Positions 28,507 through 37,035 of a DNA stretch of 64,000 nt are shown here, piece by piece; position 1 is the stretch's first letter; the number at the start of each line of letters is the position of its first letter. The DNA comes from Coraliomargarita sinensis (GTDB lineage Bacteria; Verrucomicrobiota; Verrucomicrobiia; Opitutales; Coraliomargaritaceae): assembly GCF_003185655.1 (NCBI RefSeq), contig NZ_QHJQ01000005.1:1-64000 (forward strand), in the 5' to 3' direction. The translations under genes and the position numbers were made by a program. A model generated the notes under the pieces. The model saw nothing but the letters and a program-made list of their open reading frames with translations. It was not told where the DNA came from and made no database searches.

Positions 28507-29192
28507 TGAGCCAACCAATACAAAACTCTATTGGACGGCTTTCCCCCACCGTAATCCATGATAGTCTCATCGAGAAGACTGTTGAGTTCATCTGGGATTG
28601 CCTCACCCCATGGCGGGATGATCCCGAGCGAAATTTTGTCGAAGCGGAAGAAGATTTGAATGCCCAGTTTCATAACTTCATTCAAGCTAGGGCAACCGCT
28701 GATTTCCCCATGGTTATGTTTCAACATGAACAAAGACAAGAAGGTCAGAGACGTGTTGATATTTCAGTTAAACCAACCTCTCCAACCATAATTGAAGGAC
28801 GCCGATATTCAAATTATGATCCGTTCATCGTAATTGAAGGTAAACGGTTGCCTGCTCCAAGCAGGTCGAGAGAGCGGGAATATGTAACTGGCGTTGATAA
28901 GGTTTCAGGTGGTATTCAACGCTTCAAGGAAGGGTTACATGGGAAGGAACATGATTTAGCGATTATATTAGGTTATCTCCAAGATGGAGAGGCTGCATCA
29001 TGGTTCGCTGCCATCAATTCTTGGATCGCCGACTTATCACGGTCAGACGCGAAAAAGTGGAAGGACAGTGAAGCTTTAGAAAGTTTTCAGGACTCCAACC
29101 CTAAGTATCGAATGCTCTCAACTCACGGTCGGAACAAAGGCTGCCGGAGTCAATCAATCCAACTTCTTCATTTCTGGATTCAATTCTCATAA
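28506..29192 (+). CDS. PD-(D/E)XK-like nuclease candidate, 228 aa
   Basis: Starts at the TAATG overlap with the preceding methylase gene. The motif order RRVDISVKP (Asp near 84), PFIVIEGKRLP (E-x-K near 110) and GGIQRFKEGLHGKEHDLAII fits a PD-(D/E)XK fold with the following Gln/Arg helix. The remainder is helical. Coupled to the Eco57I-like methylase and equally AT-rich, it is probably that enzyme's restriction or accessory subunit. Nuclease activity is inferred from the motif only. Confidence 0.65.
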   Translation: MSQPIQNSIGRLSPTVIHDSLIEKTVEFIWDCLTPWRDDPERNFVEAEEDLNAQFHNFIQARATADFPMVMFQHEQRQEGQRRVDISVKPTSPTIIEGRRYSNYDPFIVIEGKRLPAPSRSREREYVTGVDKVSGGIQRFKEGLHGKEHDLAIILGYLQDGEAASWFAAINSWIADLSRSDAKKWKDSEALESFQDSNPKYRMLSTHGRNKGCRSQSIQLLHFWIQFS

Positions 29193-29206
29193 GTAAATAT
29201 TTTTTC

Positions 29207-31252
29207 ATGAAATCAGTTCCATCCATTTCCGTTACCTACGCACAGAAGGGCACGTCCGCAGCCGCCAATGAATTGGGCATGCGCCCGATGCAGGAACGCG
29301 CCTACCAAAAGCGCGGCGAACAATACTTGCTGATTAAATCGCCTCCGGCTTCAGGTAAGAGTCGCGCTCTCATGTTCATCGCACTGGACAAGCTCCAAAA
29401 CCAGGGTTTAAAGCAGGCCATCATTGTGGTGCCGGAAAAGTCAATTGGCTCCAGTTTCCACAATGAACCGCTCAGTAAATACGGCTTCTTTGCGGATTGG
29501 GTGGTCGAGCCCAAATGGAATCTTTGTAACGCCCCAGGCTCAGAAGGTGGCAAGGTCAACTCGGTAAAGGCTTTCCTCGACGGAGACTCCAAAGTGCTCG
29601 TTTGCACACACGCTACTTTCCGTTTCGCCGTCGATAAGTTTGGCGTAGAAGCCTTTGATAACTGCCTGCTGGCAGTCGATGAGTTCCACCATGTGTCAGC
29701 GAGCCCTGACAACAAGCTTGGGGCGCATTTGGGCGATTTTATATCCCGGGGCAAAACCCACATTGTCGCCATGACAGGCTCCTATTTTCGTGGGGACGCA
29801 GAGGCCGTCCTTCATCCCGAGGACGAGGGCAAGTTCGATACCGTCACTTACACCTACTACGAGCAATTAAATGGCTACGAGTATCTAAAGCAACTCGACA
29901 TTGGTTACTACTTCTACACTGGCCGCTATTCGGATGAGATTCTTCAAGTGCTCGATCCGAATGAGAAAACAATCATTCATATCCCGAACGTGAATTCACG
30001 GGAAAGCACGAAGGATAAAATCCGTGAAGTGGAGCACATCCTCGAAGAGCTAGGTGATTGGCAAGGCACCGATCCCGACACGGGCTTTCAACTGGTAAAG
30101 ACCGCTGAAGGCAAAGTCCTTAAAATAGCAGACTTGGTTGATGACGATGCTGCCAAACGTGACCGCGTTTCGACTTCACTGAAAGACCCTGCTCAGAAAA
30201 ACAACCGTGACCATGTGGACATTATCATCGCCCTTGGCATGGCCAAGGAGGGCTTTGACTGGATTTGGTGCGAGCACGCACTGACAGTCGGCTATCGCTC
30301 CAGTCTTACCGAGATCGTTCAAATCATTGGACGCGCCACCCGTGATGCACCCAACAAGCGTAAAGCTCGTTTCACCAATTTGATTGCTGAACCGGATGCA
30401 GCCGAGGACGCTGTCGTTGAAGCAGTCAATGACACGCTGAAGGCGATTGCTGCCAGCTTGCTCATGGAGCAGGTGCTTGCGCCACGCTTCGAGTTCAAGC
30501 CGAAACGTCCTGATAGTCAGCCGAGTGAAGGCTACGATTATGGCGAAGACGGCTATCAGCACGACAAGCCGAATATCGGCTTCAACGAAGAGACGGGCAA
30601 AATCCAGATGGAAATCAATGGTCTGGTGGAGCCAAAGAGCAAAGAGGCTCAACGAATTTGTCAGGATGACCTAAACGAAGTGATTACTGCCTTCGTTCAG
30701 GATAAGGATTCCGTCGAGCGCGGTATGTTCGACGAAGAACTCGTGCCCGAAGAACTCACTCAAGTTCGCATGGGCAAGATCATTAAGGACAAGTATCCAG
30801 AACTCGATGATGACGATCAGGAAGCAGTCCGTCAGCACGCGGTGGCCGCACTGAACCTGATCCAAAAAGCAAAAGAGAACATCATCGACACTGGCGATGG
30901 CGCACCGACCGCAAACACCGCGCTGATTGATGGCGTGCGTAAGTATGCTATGGATGTGAAGTCGCTCGACATTGACCTTATTGACCGGATCAACCCCTTC
31001 GGCGAAGCCTATGCGATCCTTGCAAAGACCATGAGCGAGGAACGCCTCAAGCGGATCAAGGAAGTCATCGAGGCGAAGAAAGTCAGCATGAGCCTCGAAG
31101 AAGCGCGTGAGCTGGCGAAACGTGCACTGAAATTCAAAAATGAGAAAGGCCGTCTGCCTTCGTTGACCGCAGCCGACCCATGGGAAAAACGCATGGCGGA
31201 AGGCGTGGCCTTCCTGCAACGCAAAGCAAAGGAGGATCAAGCAGATGCCTAA
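29207..31252 (+). CDS. SF2 DEAD/DEAH-type helicase
   Basis: 681 residues. Motif Q-like MRPMQERAYQKRGEQYLLIK is followed by Walker A KSPPASGKSRA (45-52). Motif II is LLAVDEFHHVS and motif III AMTGSYFRGD. Motif VI is EIVQIIGRATRDAPNKRKAR, and the C-terminal third is helical and charged. This is a complete superfamily 2 translocase as in restriction systems. Its codons are GC-rich like the first methylase and the GIY-YIG gene, suggesting those three form one original module. It overlaps the GIY-YIG gene by 8 bp. Confidence 0.88.
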   Translation: MKSVPSISVTYAQKGTSAAANELGMRPMQERAYQKRGEQYLLIKSPPASGKSRALMFIALDKLQNQGLKQAIIVVPEKSIGSSFHNEPLSKYGFFADWVVEPKWNLCNAPGSEGGKVNSVKAFLDGDSKVLVCTHATFRFAVDKFGVEAFDNCLLAVDEFHHVSASPDNKLGAHLGDFISRGKTHIVAMTGSYFRGDAEAVLHPEDEGKFDTVTYTYYEQLNGYEYLKQLDIGYYFYTGRYSDEILQVLDPNEKTIIHIPNVNSRESTKDKIREVEHILEELGDWQGTDPDTGFQLVKTAEGKVLKIADLVDDDAAKRDRVSTSLKDPAQKNNRDHVDIIIALGMAKEGFDWIWCEHALTVGYRSSLTEIVQIIGRATRDAPNKRKARFTNLIAEPDAAEDAVVEAVNDTLKAIAASLLMEQVLAPRFEFKPKRPDSQPSEGYDYGEDGYQHDKPNIGFNEETGKIQMEINGLVEPKSKEAQRICQDDLNEVITAFVQDKDSVERGMFDEELVPEELTQVRMGKIIKDKYPELDDDDQEAVRQHAVAALNLIQKAKENIIDTGDGAPTANTALIDGVRKYAMDVKSLDIDLIDRINPFGEAYAILAKTMSEERLKRIKEVIEAKKVSMSLEEARELAKRALKFKNEKGRLPSLTAADPWEKRMAEGVAFLQRKAKEDQADA

Positions 31253-32435
31253 AAAGGTCAGTAAAGAAGACTTGGATCTTCTCAATGAGCTGGGCGTCGA
31301 TACCGCGCCCCAAAAACAGGCTGCACGCACTCCTCGTGAGCAGCGTATCATCGCTGGCTACGAAGAGATTGAACGCTTTATAGAGCAGCATGGCAGAATG
31401 CCGGAACACGGCGAAAATCGCGATATTTTCGAGCGCCTATACGCTGTCCGATTGGATCAAATCAGGAAGCAGCCCGAATGCCGTGAAGTCCTCAAAGACA
31501 TTGATGTAAAGCGATTACTCGACGTGCAGGACGACGTGAAGTCCGCAGTCGTGAATGAGGACGAGGCGAGTGATGAGGAGCTTTTGGAAGCTCTGGGGGT
31601 GGCCAATGGCGTCGCTGATGACATCACAGAGTTAAAGCACGTCCGCTCCAGTCAGGAAAAAATGGCAGCCGAAGAAATCGCGCAGCGTATACCTTGCCGC
31701 AACTTCGGCGTGTTCAAGCCACTCTTCGAGCAGGTGCAGAGCGACCTGGAATCCGGCTTCCGTAAAACCCTCAAGTATCAGGACAATGGAGAAGTCAAAA
31801 AAGGCGATTTCTTCATCGTCGAAGGGCAAAAGGCGTATATCGCAGATTGGGGCGAGCCCTTTATCAGCAGCTACAATAAGCCAGACCGCCGCTTGCGTGT
31901 GATCTACGACAATGGGACTGAGAGCGACTTGCTTCTACGTTCAATGCAAAGGGCATTGAATCGCGATGAATCAAGCCGTCGTGTCACCGACCCGACTCTT
32001 GGCCCATTGTTCTCCGATCAGGAAGAGGATGACGATCAAGCCGTTGGCTACGTCTATGTCTTGAGAAGCAAATCAGACAATCCGTTTATCGCCGAAAACC
32101 GAAAGGTGATCCATAAGATCGGCATCACCAAAGGCTCCGTTCAGCAACGCGTCGTCAATGCCGCCAAAGACCCGACCTATTTGCTTGCAGGTGTCGAAAT
32201 CGTCGAAACCTACAAGGTTTCTAACCTCGACCTGAAGCGACTCGAAAAACTCCTTCACAAGTTCTTCGATCCGGCACGCCTCGACCTGCAACTGAAGGAT
32301 CGTTTCGGCTTTGACGTGGAACCGAGAGAGTGGTTCCTCGTGCCACTGCCGATCATTGAAGAAGCAATTCAAAAACTGATCGACGGCACACTCCCGAGAC
32401 ACCGCTACGAACCTAAGGAGGGGCGCATAGTTTGA
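31245..32435 (+). CDS. GIY-YIG (T5orf172-type) nuclease-family protein
   Basis: 396 residues. The N-terminal 90 residues are helical (LDLLNELGVDTAPQ; EQRIIAGYEEIERFIEQHGR). The C-terminal nuclease domain (about 262-375) begins GYVYVLRSKSDNPFI. It contains VIHKIGITKGSVQQRVVNAA with the conserved Gly/Arg pattern of GIY-YIG enzymes, LKRLEKLLHKFF with the metal-binding Glu, and REWFLVPL. It is the last gene of the operon, coupled to the helicase. The helicase plus GIY-YIG plus MmeI-like methylase combination suggests a restriction module that cuts DNA moved by the helicase. Confidence 0.83.
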   Translation: MPKKVSKEDLDLLNELGVDTAPQKQAARTPREQRIIAGYEEIERFIEQHGRMPEHGENRDIFERLYAVRLDQIRKQPECREVLKDIDVKRLLDVQDDVKSAVVNEDEASDEELLEALGVANGVADDITELKHVRSSQEKMAAEEIAQRIPCRNFGVFKPLFEQVQSDLESGFRKTLKYQDNGEVKKGDFFIVEGQKAYIADWGEPFISSYNKPDRRLRVIYDNGTESDLLLRSMQRALNRDESSRRVTDPTLGPLFSDQEEDDDQAVGYVYVLRSKSDNPFIAENRKVIHKIGITKGSVQQRVVNAAKDPTYLLAGVEIVETYKVSNLDLKRLEKLLHKFFDPARLDLQLKDRFGFDVEPREWFLVPLPIIEEAIQKLIDGTLPRHRYEPKEGRIV

Positions 32436-32621
32436 GTTATAGAATTTCACTAGCTGAACCCGATGAGGCATAGAAGGCAAACAACAGGTCGAAATTTAGA
32501 TGCCGATTCAGCTTTGCTCGGGTTAGCTGATTTTGGACTTTTTGCGGAGAAAATGCCGCCTTGCTTCTCTTCAGAAGGGTTTTCACTCTGGATTCTGTAC
32601 GAGTTAGAGACTGAATAACTT

Positions 32622-33668
32622 ATGACTACAAAAACTGAACCTGACATTTTCATCAGCCACGCAGTAGACGACAGCGATCTCATTGAGACACTTATCGACT
32701 TCCTTCAAACCGGATTAGACATACCGGCGAAAAGGTTCTTCTGCTCATCTTCAGCGGGACTCGGACCCAAGAAAGGCAAAGACTTCCTTGAAGTAATCAA
32801 AAGCCAAATAAACTCTCCTGCTTTGGTTATATCGGTTGTAAGCAAGAACTACTACGTATCAGAATTCTGCCTTTGCGAACTAGGTGCCACTTGGGCAATG
32901 TCTAATGATCACCTGCCTATTGTCGTCCCCCCATTAGCATTTCGTGATGTTCAAGGTGTCCTAAAAACCACTGAGTCCACCATGATTAATGATGAGACAG
33001 AGCTAGACGAACTTGGGGATGCCATTTGCGAGACTCTTGGATTAGGAGCAAAAAACACAGCCCGCTGGAATTCCAAGAAGAGGAAATTCCTTGAGGCCTT
33101 ACCGGATATAATAGCCAAGCTACCTAAACCGGACAAAGTATCAATTACTGACTATGAAACAGCCCAAAAAGAACTAGCTGATTCAAAAGATTATATCTCG
33201 GACTTGGAGGAGGAAAAAAGTCAGCTAGAGAAAAAAGTTGAGGCCCTCAAAAAATGTAAAAATGCCGAAGAAGTCGAAGAGGTTGAAGAGGAATTCGATG
33301 AATCTGACGATCAAGAAAGATTTGATGCACTAATTAAAGAGGTCGCTAATTGCGTAGGAAACTTCGACAAGGAGATCGCCAGATTTATCATTCATAACTA
33401 TTTTAACAAACCATACACACCCGACTTCCAAACCTATCAGGATGAGTATGATCAGGCCATATCAAGTAATTACCTCGTAGATAGTGCAACTGATGTAAAC
33501 TATGAGAATCGAAAAGTAAGTCGCTTATCGGATGCGCTGGATGATTTAAGCTCAGCAATGAGAGGTGAGGTATTCTCTACTGAATTCGTCGAGAACTACG
33601 AAGATGAGTATGATATTAACTTCGAAGCCAATAATGCAGATTTCTGGTTTCAGCACTTCGGCATATAG
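32622..33668 (+). CDS. TIR-domain protein with coiled coil
   Basis: 348 residues. The TIR domain is about 7-150: PDIFISHAVDDSDLIETLID, VSKNYYVSEFCLCELGATW with the likely catalytic E87, and PIVVPPLAF. A charged coiled coil follows at about 175-225, then an acidic helical C-terminal domain. Bacterial TIR proteins of this kind hydrolyse NAD when an associated sensor is triggered. It sits 186 bp after the defence operon in the same direction, with its own leader. After the TAG stop the same frame stays open for 47 codons to TAA at 33810. Confidence 0.8.
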   Translation: MTTKTEPDIFISHAVDDSDLIETLIDFLQTGLDIPAKRFFCSSSAGLGPKKGKDFLEVIKSQINSPALVISVVSKNYYVSEFCLCELGATWAMSNDHLPIVVPPLAFRDVQGVLKTTESTMINDETELDELGDAICETLGLGAKNTARWNSKKRKFLEALPDIIAKLPKPDKVSITDYETAQKELADSKDYISDLEEEKSQLEKKVEALKKCKNAEEVEEVEEEFDESDDQERFDALIKEVANCVGNFDKEIARFIIHNYFNKPYTPDFQTYQDEYDQAISSNYLVDSATDVNYENRKVSRLSDALDDLSSAMRGEVFSTEFVENYEDEYDINFEANNADFWFQHFGI

Positions 33669-33910
33669 CCGAATCAAGCTAAAGCATCCCGACGCGCCAA
33701 GGAGCACCACAGTAGTGCAAATACACCTTTTCCTGCAAATTCATCGACGGATGTTGAATTGATCATACAGGCCATCAATAAAGCCGTCTCTAAGGCCAAT
33801 AAGTTTCTGTAAGTGCTTGAGGATAGCACCTGGGCAAGACGAAAAGGGCGCGCTGCCGAACGCTGTCGCAGATATCTGATGGTCGGACCAACCTTCCCCG
33901 CTTAAACCAA

Positions 33911-34549
33911 CTATTGCATGAAAGTGACGACCCCACAATTATGGCGCACGGCTCTGAAATCGCCGAACTCACCGCGCACCTCTGCAAGGTAGCCGGTTTG
34001 AGGTTCAAGTATGCACCCTCGAATTGAGTTTTCGTAATCGAGCCAAAGCCTGCTCAAGATTTCAGATGGAGAGAACATCTCGAAATGTGGGCTTAGCTCC
34101 TTCCGCAACCCTTCAGTAATTTGTAGGCTATCGAATGGGTGTTTAGGAGGTAAATCCTCCCAGATCTCGATGACTGAATAGACCTCTTCGTTCTTGGCGT
34201 CTTCTTTATATGAAGTCGGAATGATAAGGCGCACTTCGTCGCGATGGTTGACTGAAATCGTTTCACCCTTTTTGAGGTGCAGCCTTATCTCGAACCCCGG
34301 TATGGGGCTTTCTTCTCGACGGTCCGGCTCTTTGTATTCGATTAGCGTGACATCTTCGATGCCGCCTCCGAGGTCATCAAGGACATCTGAAAAGATTTCA
34401 GATACGAAACTAAAAGTTTCGGTTGGGCGGTCGAGTAGAGCGATAACGTAGGTGTTGTCGCGCAGACGGTATAATTGGCGAGGCGAATCTGGCGAACTGA
34501 TGAGGCAGAATTCCGTAATCTTAATATCTTTATGTGTTAATTTTTTCAT
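33911..34549 (-). CDS. Hypothetical 212-aa protein
   Basis: Start chosen at ATG 34549 (MKKLTHKDIKITEFCLISSP); the frame opens at 34612. It is an acidic soluble protein. RLIIPTSYKEDAKNEE and SVIEIWEDLPPKHPF alternate strands and turns, and the C-terminus is Cys- and Gly-containing (HNCGVVTFMQ). No signal peptide or known motif. It runs with the next gene (34630-35280) on the minus strand and may share a transcript with it. The 242 bases between it and the TIR stop hold no convincing gene. Confidence 0.55.
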   Translation of the reverse strand: MKKLTHKDIKITEFCLISSPDSPRQLYRLRDNTYVIALLDRPTETFSFVSEIFSDVLDDLGGGIEDVTLIEYKEPDRREESPIPGFEIRLHLKKGETISVNHRDEVRLIIPTSYKEDAKNEEVYSVIEIWEDLPPKHPFDSLQITEGLRKELSPHFEMFSPSEILSRLWLDYENSIRGCILEPQTGYLAEVRGEFGDFRAVRHNCGVVTFMQ

Positions 34550-34629
34550 TTTTGGGAGTGAATATGCTACTTTTAAAGTGCGCTTTTTGGGTGCCCTTTG
34601 GAAGCGGGGCACCGCGCATATGATAATTT

Positions 34630-35280
34630 TTAATATGAGTTTCTCTGGTCGTCGTCGGTGGAAGTGACTAGGTCGAATACGAAAAGGAATCTCAGCGGCT
34701 TTACACTGAACTCCATGAATTCACCCGTAATTACGATCCGCTCAGTCAGAAGCGGTGGTTCGACTGCAAGGCGAAAATCTTGCCATAAAATGTGGACAAG
34801 ATGAAGCTGCTGGCCCTCGTCCGAAAGGGATTCAATCGTTTCGACGAGTCGATCGGTGAGTAGCATCATATCGAAATGCCGAAAGGGAGTCGCACCCCAC
34901 ATTTTGTGAGGGGAGATTAGTGGGCTTTGCGTTCTATTGAGCGATTTGTACGGATCCTGGACATAGAGGTGGTCGTACGTGTTTAATACAATTGCACGTT
35001 GTGTTTTGAGTTGAATGTAGAGTGTCTTTTCCGGCCAGGGCAGAGAGCTTATCATGGCTTCATTTCGGATGAAAAATACATCTAGAACTTCGATACTATC
35101 GTTTTCGGCTATATACCGAGCTAGCGCACTGGAGGCGAAAGCAAAGAGCAGGTCTCCACTTTTTCGTTCGACGATTGCGAAGGTAATAGAGGAGACCTGA
35201 AAAAATTGGTTGTCCGCGTATTTGGTGGATAGCAGAGATGCGTTTTTAAGGAGGTGTAATGGAAGATTAATTTCGTTCAT
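34630..35280 (-). CDS. Hypothetical 216-aa protein
   Basis: Unrecognised. It starts MNEINLPLHLLKNASLLSTK behind a GGAG-like site. Segments such as FQVSSITFAIVERKSGDLLF, LLFAFASSALARYIAENDS and PLRFLFVFDLVTSTDDDQ suggest an alpha/beta soluble fold, no transmembrane helix. It is followed by the 33911-34549 gene and preceded by a terminator for the upstream minus-strand gene, so it begins a new transcription unit. Island cargo of unknown function. Confidence 0.55.
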   Translation of the reverse strand: MNEINLPLHLLKNASLLSTKYADNQFFQVSSITFAIVERKSGDLLFAFASSALARYIAENDSIEVLDVFFIRNEAMISSLPWPEKTLYIQLKTQRAIVLNTYDHLYVQDPYKSLNRTQSPLISPHKMWGATPFRHFDMMLLTDRLVETIESLSDEGQQLHLVHILWQDFRLAVEPPLLTERIVITGEFMEFSVKPLRFLFVFDLVTSTDDDQRNSY

Positions 35281-35324
35281 AGGTGGATGTAATGTTTAGT
35301 TGTTAAGTGTGTGATTAGGTGGAT

Positions 35325-35360
35325 GAAAAAAAGCCCGCCAGGAATGATGCCTGACGGGCT
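35325..35360 (-). terminator. Rho-independent terminator for the minus strand
   Basis: On the minus strand GCCCGTCAGG pairs with CCTGGCGGGC around ATCATT, followed by a run of T (the A-run at 35325-35332). It lies downstream of the 35473-36093 gene. Confidence 0.8.
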
Positions 35361-35472
35361 CGTGAGATCGCTTTCTTCTAAGCGTACGTGATCTGTATTT
35401 TGTAGGATTATATCTGGGATTGGGAGGTGCCGGAACGGTGCGTAACCTGTCCCATACACTAGGCCGAAACAG

Positions 35473-36093
35473 TCATGCTGAGCGTTGATTCAGCTCTGGG
35501 TAAGAAATCGGGGCAGCTTGAGAACTCTGTTCTAGTTCAAACTGCCACCGGCTAATATGTCGGGCCACGGCTTTGGAGTGTTTCAGCGTGGTGCGTTTTT
35601 GAATCACAGCGCTTGCTGCATATCCGCAAAGGTATGGGACCTCGGACTCATGCATGCAGAGCATGTCGGCAATTATAGCCTTTTGTTTTTTAGAAGCCGG
35701 GAGTTTAATCCACGCTTCATTCATCATGTTGGTAGGCAATAGATGATTACAATTGTCGTCATCTGCGAGTTCGTCACGTAGCCAACAGGGTCCTTCCAGC
35801 CTAAGCTTCAGGACTTTTTTCAAAGTTGGAATCCATACAGCGAACTTCCAGCCCCGATCTCGCCACCAGTGGTGCGGCAAGCTTAATGGTGACTTTGGCG
35901 ACAGCCATCTTCGGTCGAAGCCATCGGGACACCGCATTTTTGCCGAGATCAGATTCGCTTGTTCATTTTTTGAGACGCATTGGAAAGAATGGAGTAATTC
36001 CAAGGTTTGAGGGGGAACAGCCATAGGGACTTTAAAGCCCTTAGCTGTAAATTTTGACTTATACATTTTACGTTTTTTCTGATTTTGAGGCAC
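35473..36093 (-). CDS. Hypothetical 206-aa basic protein
   Basis: Unrecognised. It begins MPQNQKKRKMYKSKFTAKGF, a strongly basic N-terminus. It contains LPHHWWRDRGWKFAVWIPTL, several Cys residues (FQCVSKN, MRCPDG, NCNHLL, MLCMHE, YLCGYA) and a basic C-terminal helix. The basic charge and cysteines could indicate nucleic-acid or metal binding, without a recognised motif. It is terminated by the hairpin at 35325-35360 and is probably transcribed alone. Confidence 0.55.
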   Translation of the reverse strand: MPQNQKKRKMYKSKFTAKGFKVPMAVPPQTLELLHSFQCVSKNEQANLISAKMRCPDGFDRRWLSPKSPLSLPHHWWRDRGWKFAVWIPTLKKVLKLRLEGPCWLRDELADDDNCNHLLPTNMMNEAWIKLPASKKQKAIIADMLCMHESEVPYLCGYAASAVIQKRTTLKHSKAVARHISRWQFELEQSSQAAPISYPELNQRSA

Positions 36094-36226
36094 GCGTAAG
36101 CGTCACTCTGCAACCTCTGCAGAGCACAAAAACAGATTATCCAGGTGCCAAAAGGAGACCACGGAACGAGGTCGACAGCACCTTAGTCGGAGAACGAAGA
36201 GTTCTCCCTACACGTCCAGGAACAGA

Positions 36227-36421
36227 CTATTTCTCAGCTCTATAGATCATCATCCCACGAATAGGCCATGATACGGCTTCGTCTTCGAGGGCATCCAGAG
36301 CAAGCTCTGACAATCGACGGAACAGACGACTTCGGGAGACATCCAACTGATCCGATAAATTATCAATTCGATCCAACTCCTCCTTGGGTAGCCGCATTGT
36401 AAACGTTTCTGAAGACTTCAT
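36227..36421 (-). CDS. Ribbon-helix-helix DNA-binding protein
   Basis: 64 residues. ETFTMRLPKEELDRIDNLSD followed by QLDVSRSRLFRRLSELALDA is a textbook RHH (CopG/MetJ-type) fold: a short strand then two helices. Such proteins repress transcription as dimers, often as antitoxins. It is divergent from the RecB/Cas4-like nuclease gene. The inverted repeat at 36428-36446 in the shared 45-bp gap is its probable operator. Confidence 0.8.
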   Translation of the reverse strand: MKSSETFTMRLPKEELDRIDNLSDQLDVSRSRLFRRLSELALDALEDEAVSWPIRGMMIYRAEK

Positions 36422-36427
36422 GAATTA

Positions 36428-36446
36428 TGTCTTGCAATGTAAGACA
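36428..36446. promoter_or_regulatory. Inverted repeat in the RHH/nuclease divergent promoter
   Basis: TGTCTT-gcaatgt-AAGACA between the divergent start codons of the RHH gene and the nuclease gene; a likely RHH operator. Confidence 0.5.
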
Positions 36447-36466
36447 AAAGGAGCAAGTTTAAAAGT

Positions 36467-37018
36467 ATGAAAGTAACTGAAATCGCCAGGTCTCTTCCCT
36501 CTGAAGCTAAGGATTCGTTCCGCTGGCGATTCGCAACGCCTAGCTTAATCTATTCGATTCCGCTTTTGAAGGGACAACCCTTTGGAAGCCCCGTCGCAGT
36601 TGGTGAAAAATTCCATTCTTCGCTAGAAAGGTTTTGGTCAGGTCAACACGTTGAGCCTTGGTTTTATGGTGCCTGCCTCGGAGTGATGGCCGGCGTCGAA
36701 GAACTTGGCGTTGATATAGCTACTATCCGCACCGAGGTCGCGATAAGGTCCAATAAAACATGGGGTGTAATTGATTTCATTGGAAGTAGCGGCGACAGAA
36801 GTATTGTTGGAGAAGTTAAGACAACCTGTGGCAAGTTCTTGAGGGCTCCCAGTCCAGATGAAGTCTGCCAAGCATCATTGTATGGTGCGTTACAGGGTTC
36901 AGAAGCGCCGCTTTTGGTTTTCTTCCGCGTCTGCTTCAGGAGTAGCCGAGTGGCAGTTTACCTTTCCGATGAGTGCAAAGAATACATTGATCGGGCCAAA
37001 GAAATTTTGGCTGCCTAA
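36467..37018 (+). CDS. RecB/Cas4-like PD-(D/E)XK nuclease
   Basis: 183 residues, behind AAGGAG at 36448-36453. The motif set is complete: H50 in GEKFHSSLERF, D103 in WGVIDFIG, E116-x-K118 in SIVGEVKTT, and Q135-x3-Y139 in CQASLYGAL. These match the RecB/Cas4 nuclease order. No cysteines of the Cas4 iron-sulfur cluster are arranged as expected, and no CRISPR lies nearby, so Cas4 proper is unlikely. It is paired with the divergent RHH regulator. Possible role in element processing or defence. Confidence 0.75.
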   Translation: MKVTEIARSLPSEAKDSFRWRFATPSLIYSIPLLKGQPFGSPVAVGEKFHSSLERFWSGQHVEPWFYGACLGVMAGVEELGVDIATIRTEVAIRSNKTWGVIDFIGSSGDRSIVGEVKTTCGKFLRAPSPDEVCQASLYGALQGSEAPLLVFFRVCFRSSRVAVYLSDECKEYIDRAKEILAA

Positions 37019-37035
37019 TCGTTTCATCCGTAAAG

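Noticed and set aside
18303..32435. Assignment to BREX, DISARM, Dnd or classic type I restriction
   Set aside because: No PglZ, BrxC, DrmA/DrmB, Dnd or HsdS-like genes are present; only single shared domain types match.
35277..35459. 60-codon minus-strand frame
   Set aside because: It runs through the terminator at 35325-35360 and has no coding character.
36467..37018. Cas4 of a CRISPR system
   Set aside because: No Cas1/Cas2, no direct-repeat array and no iron-sulfur cysteines in the window.
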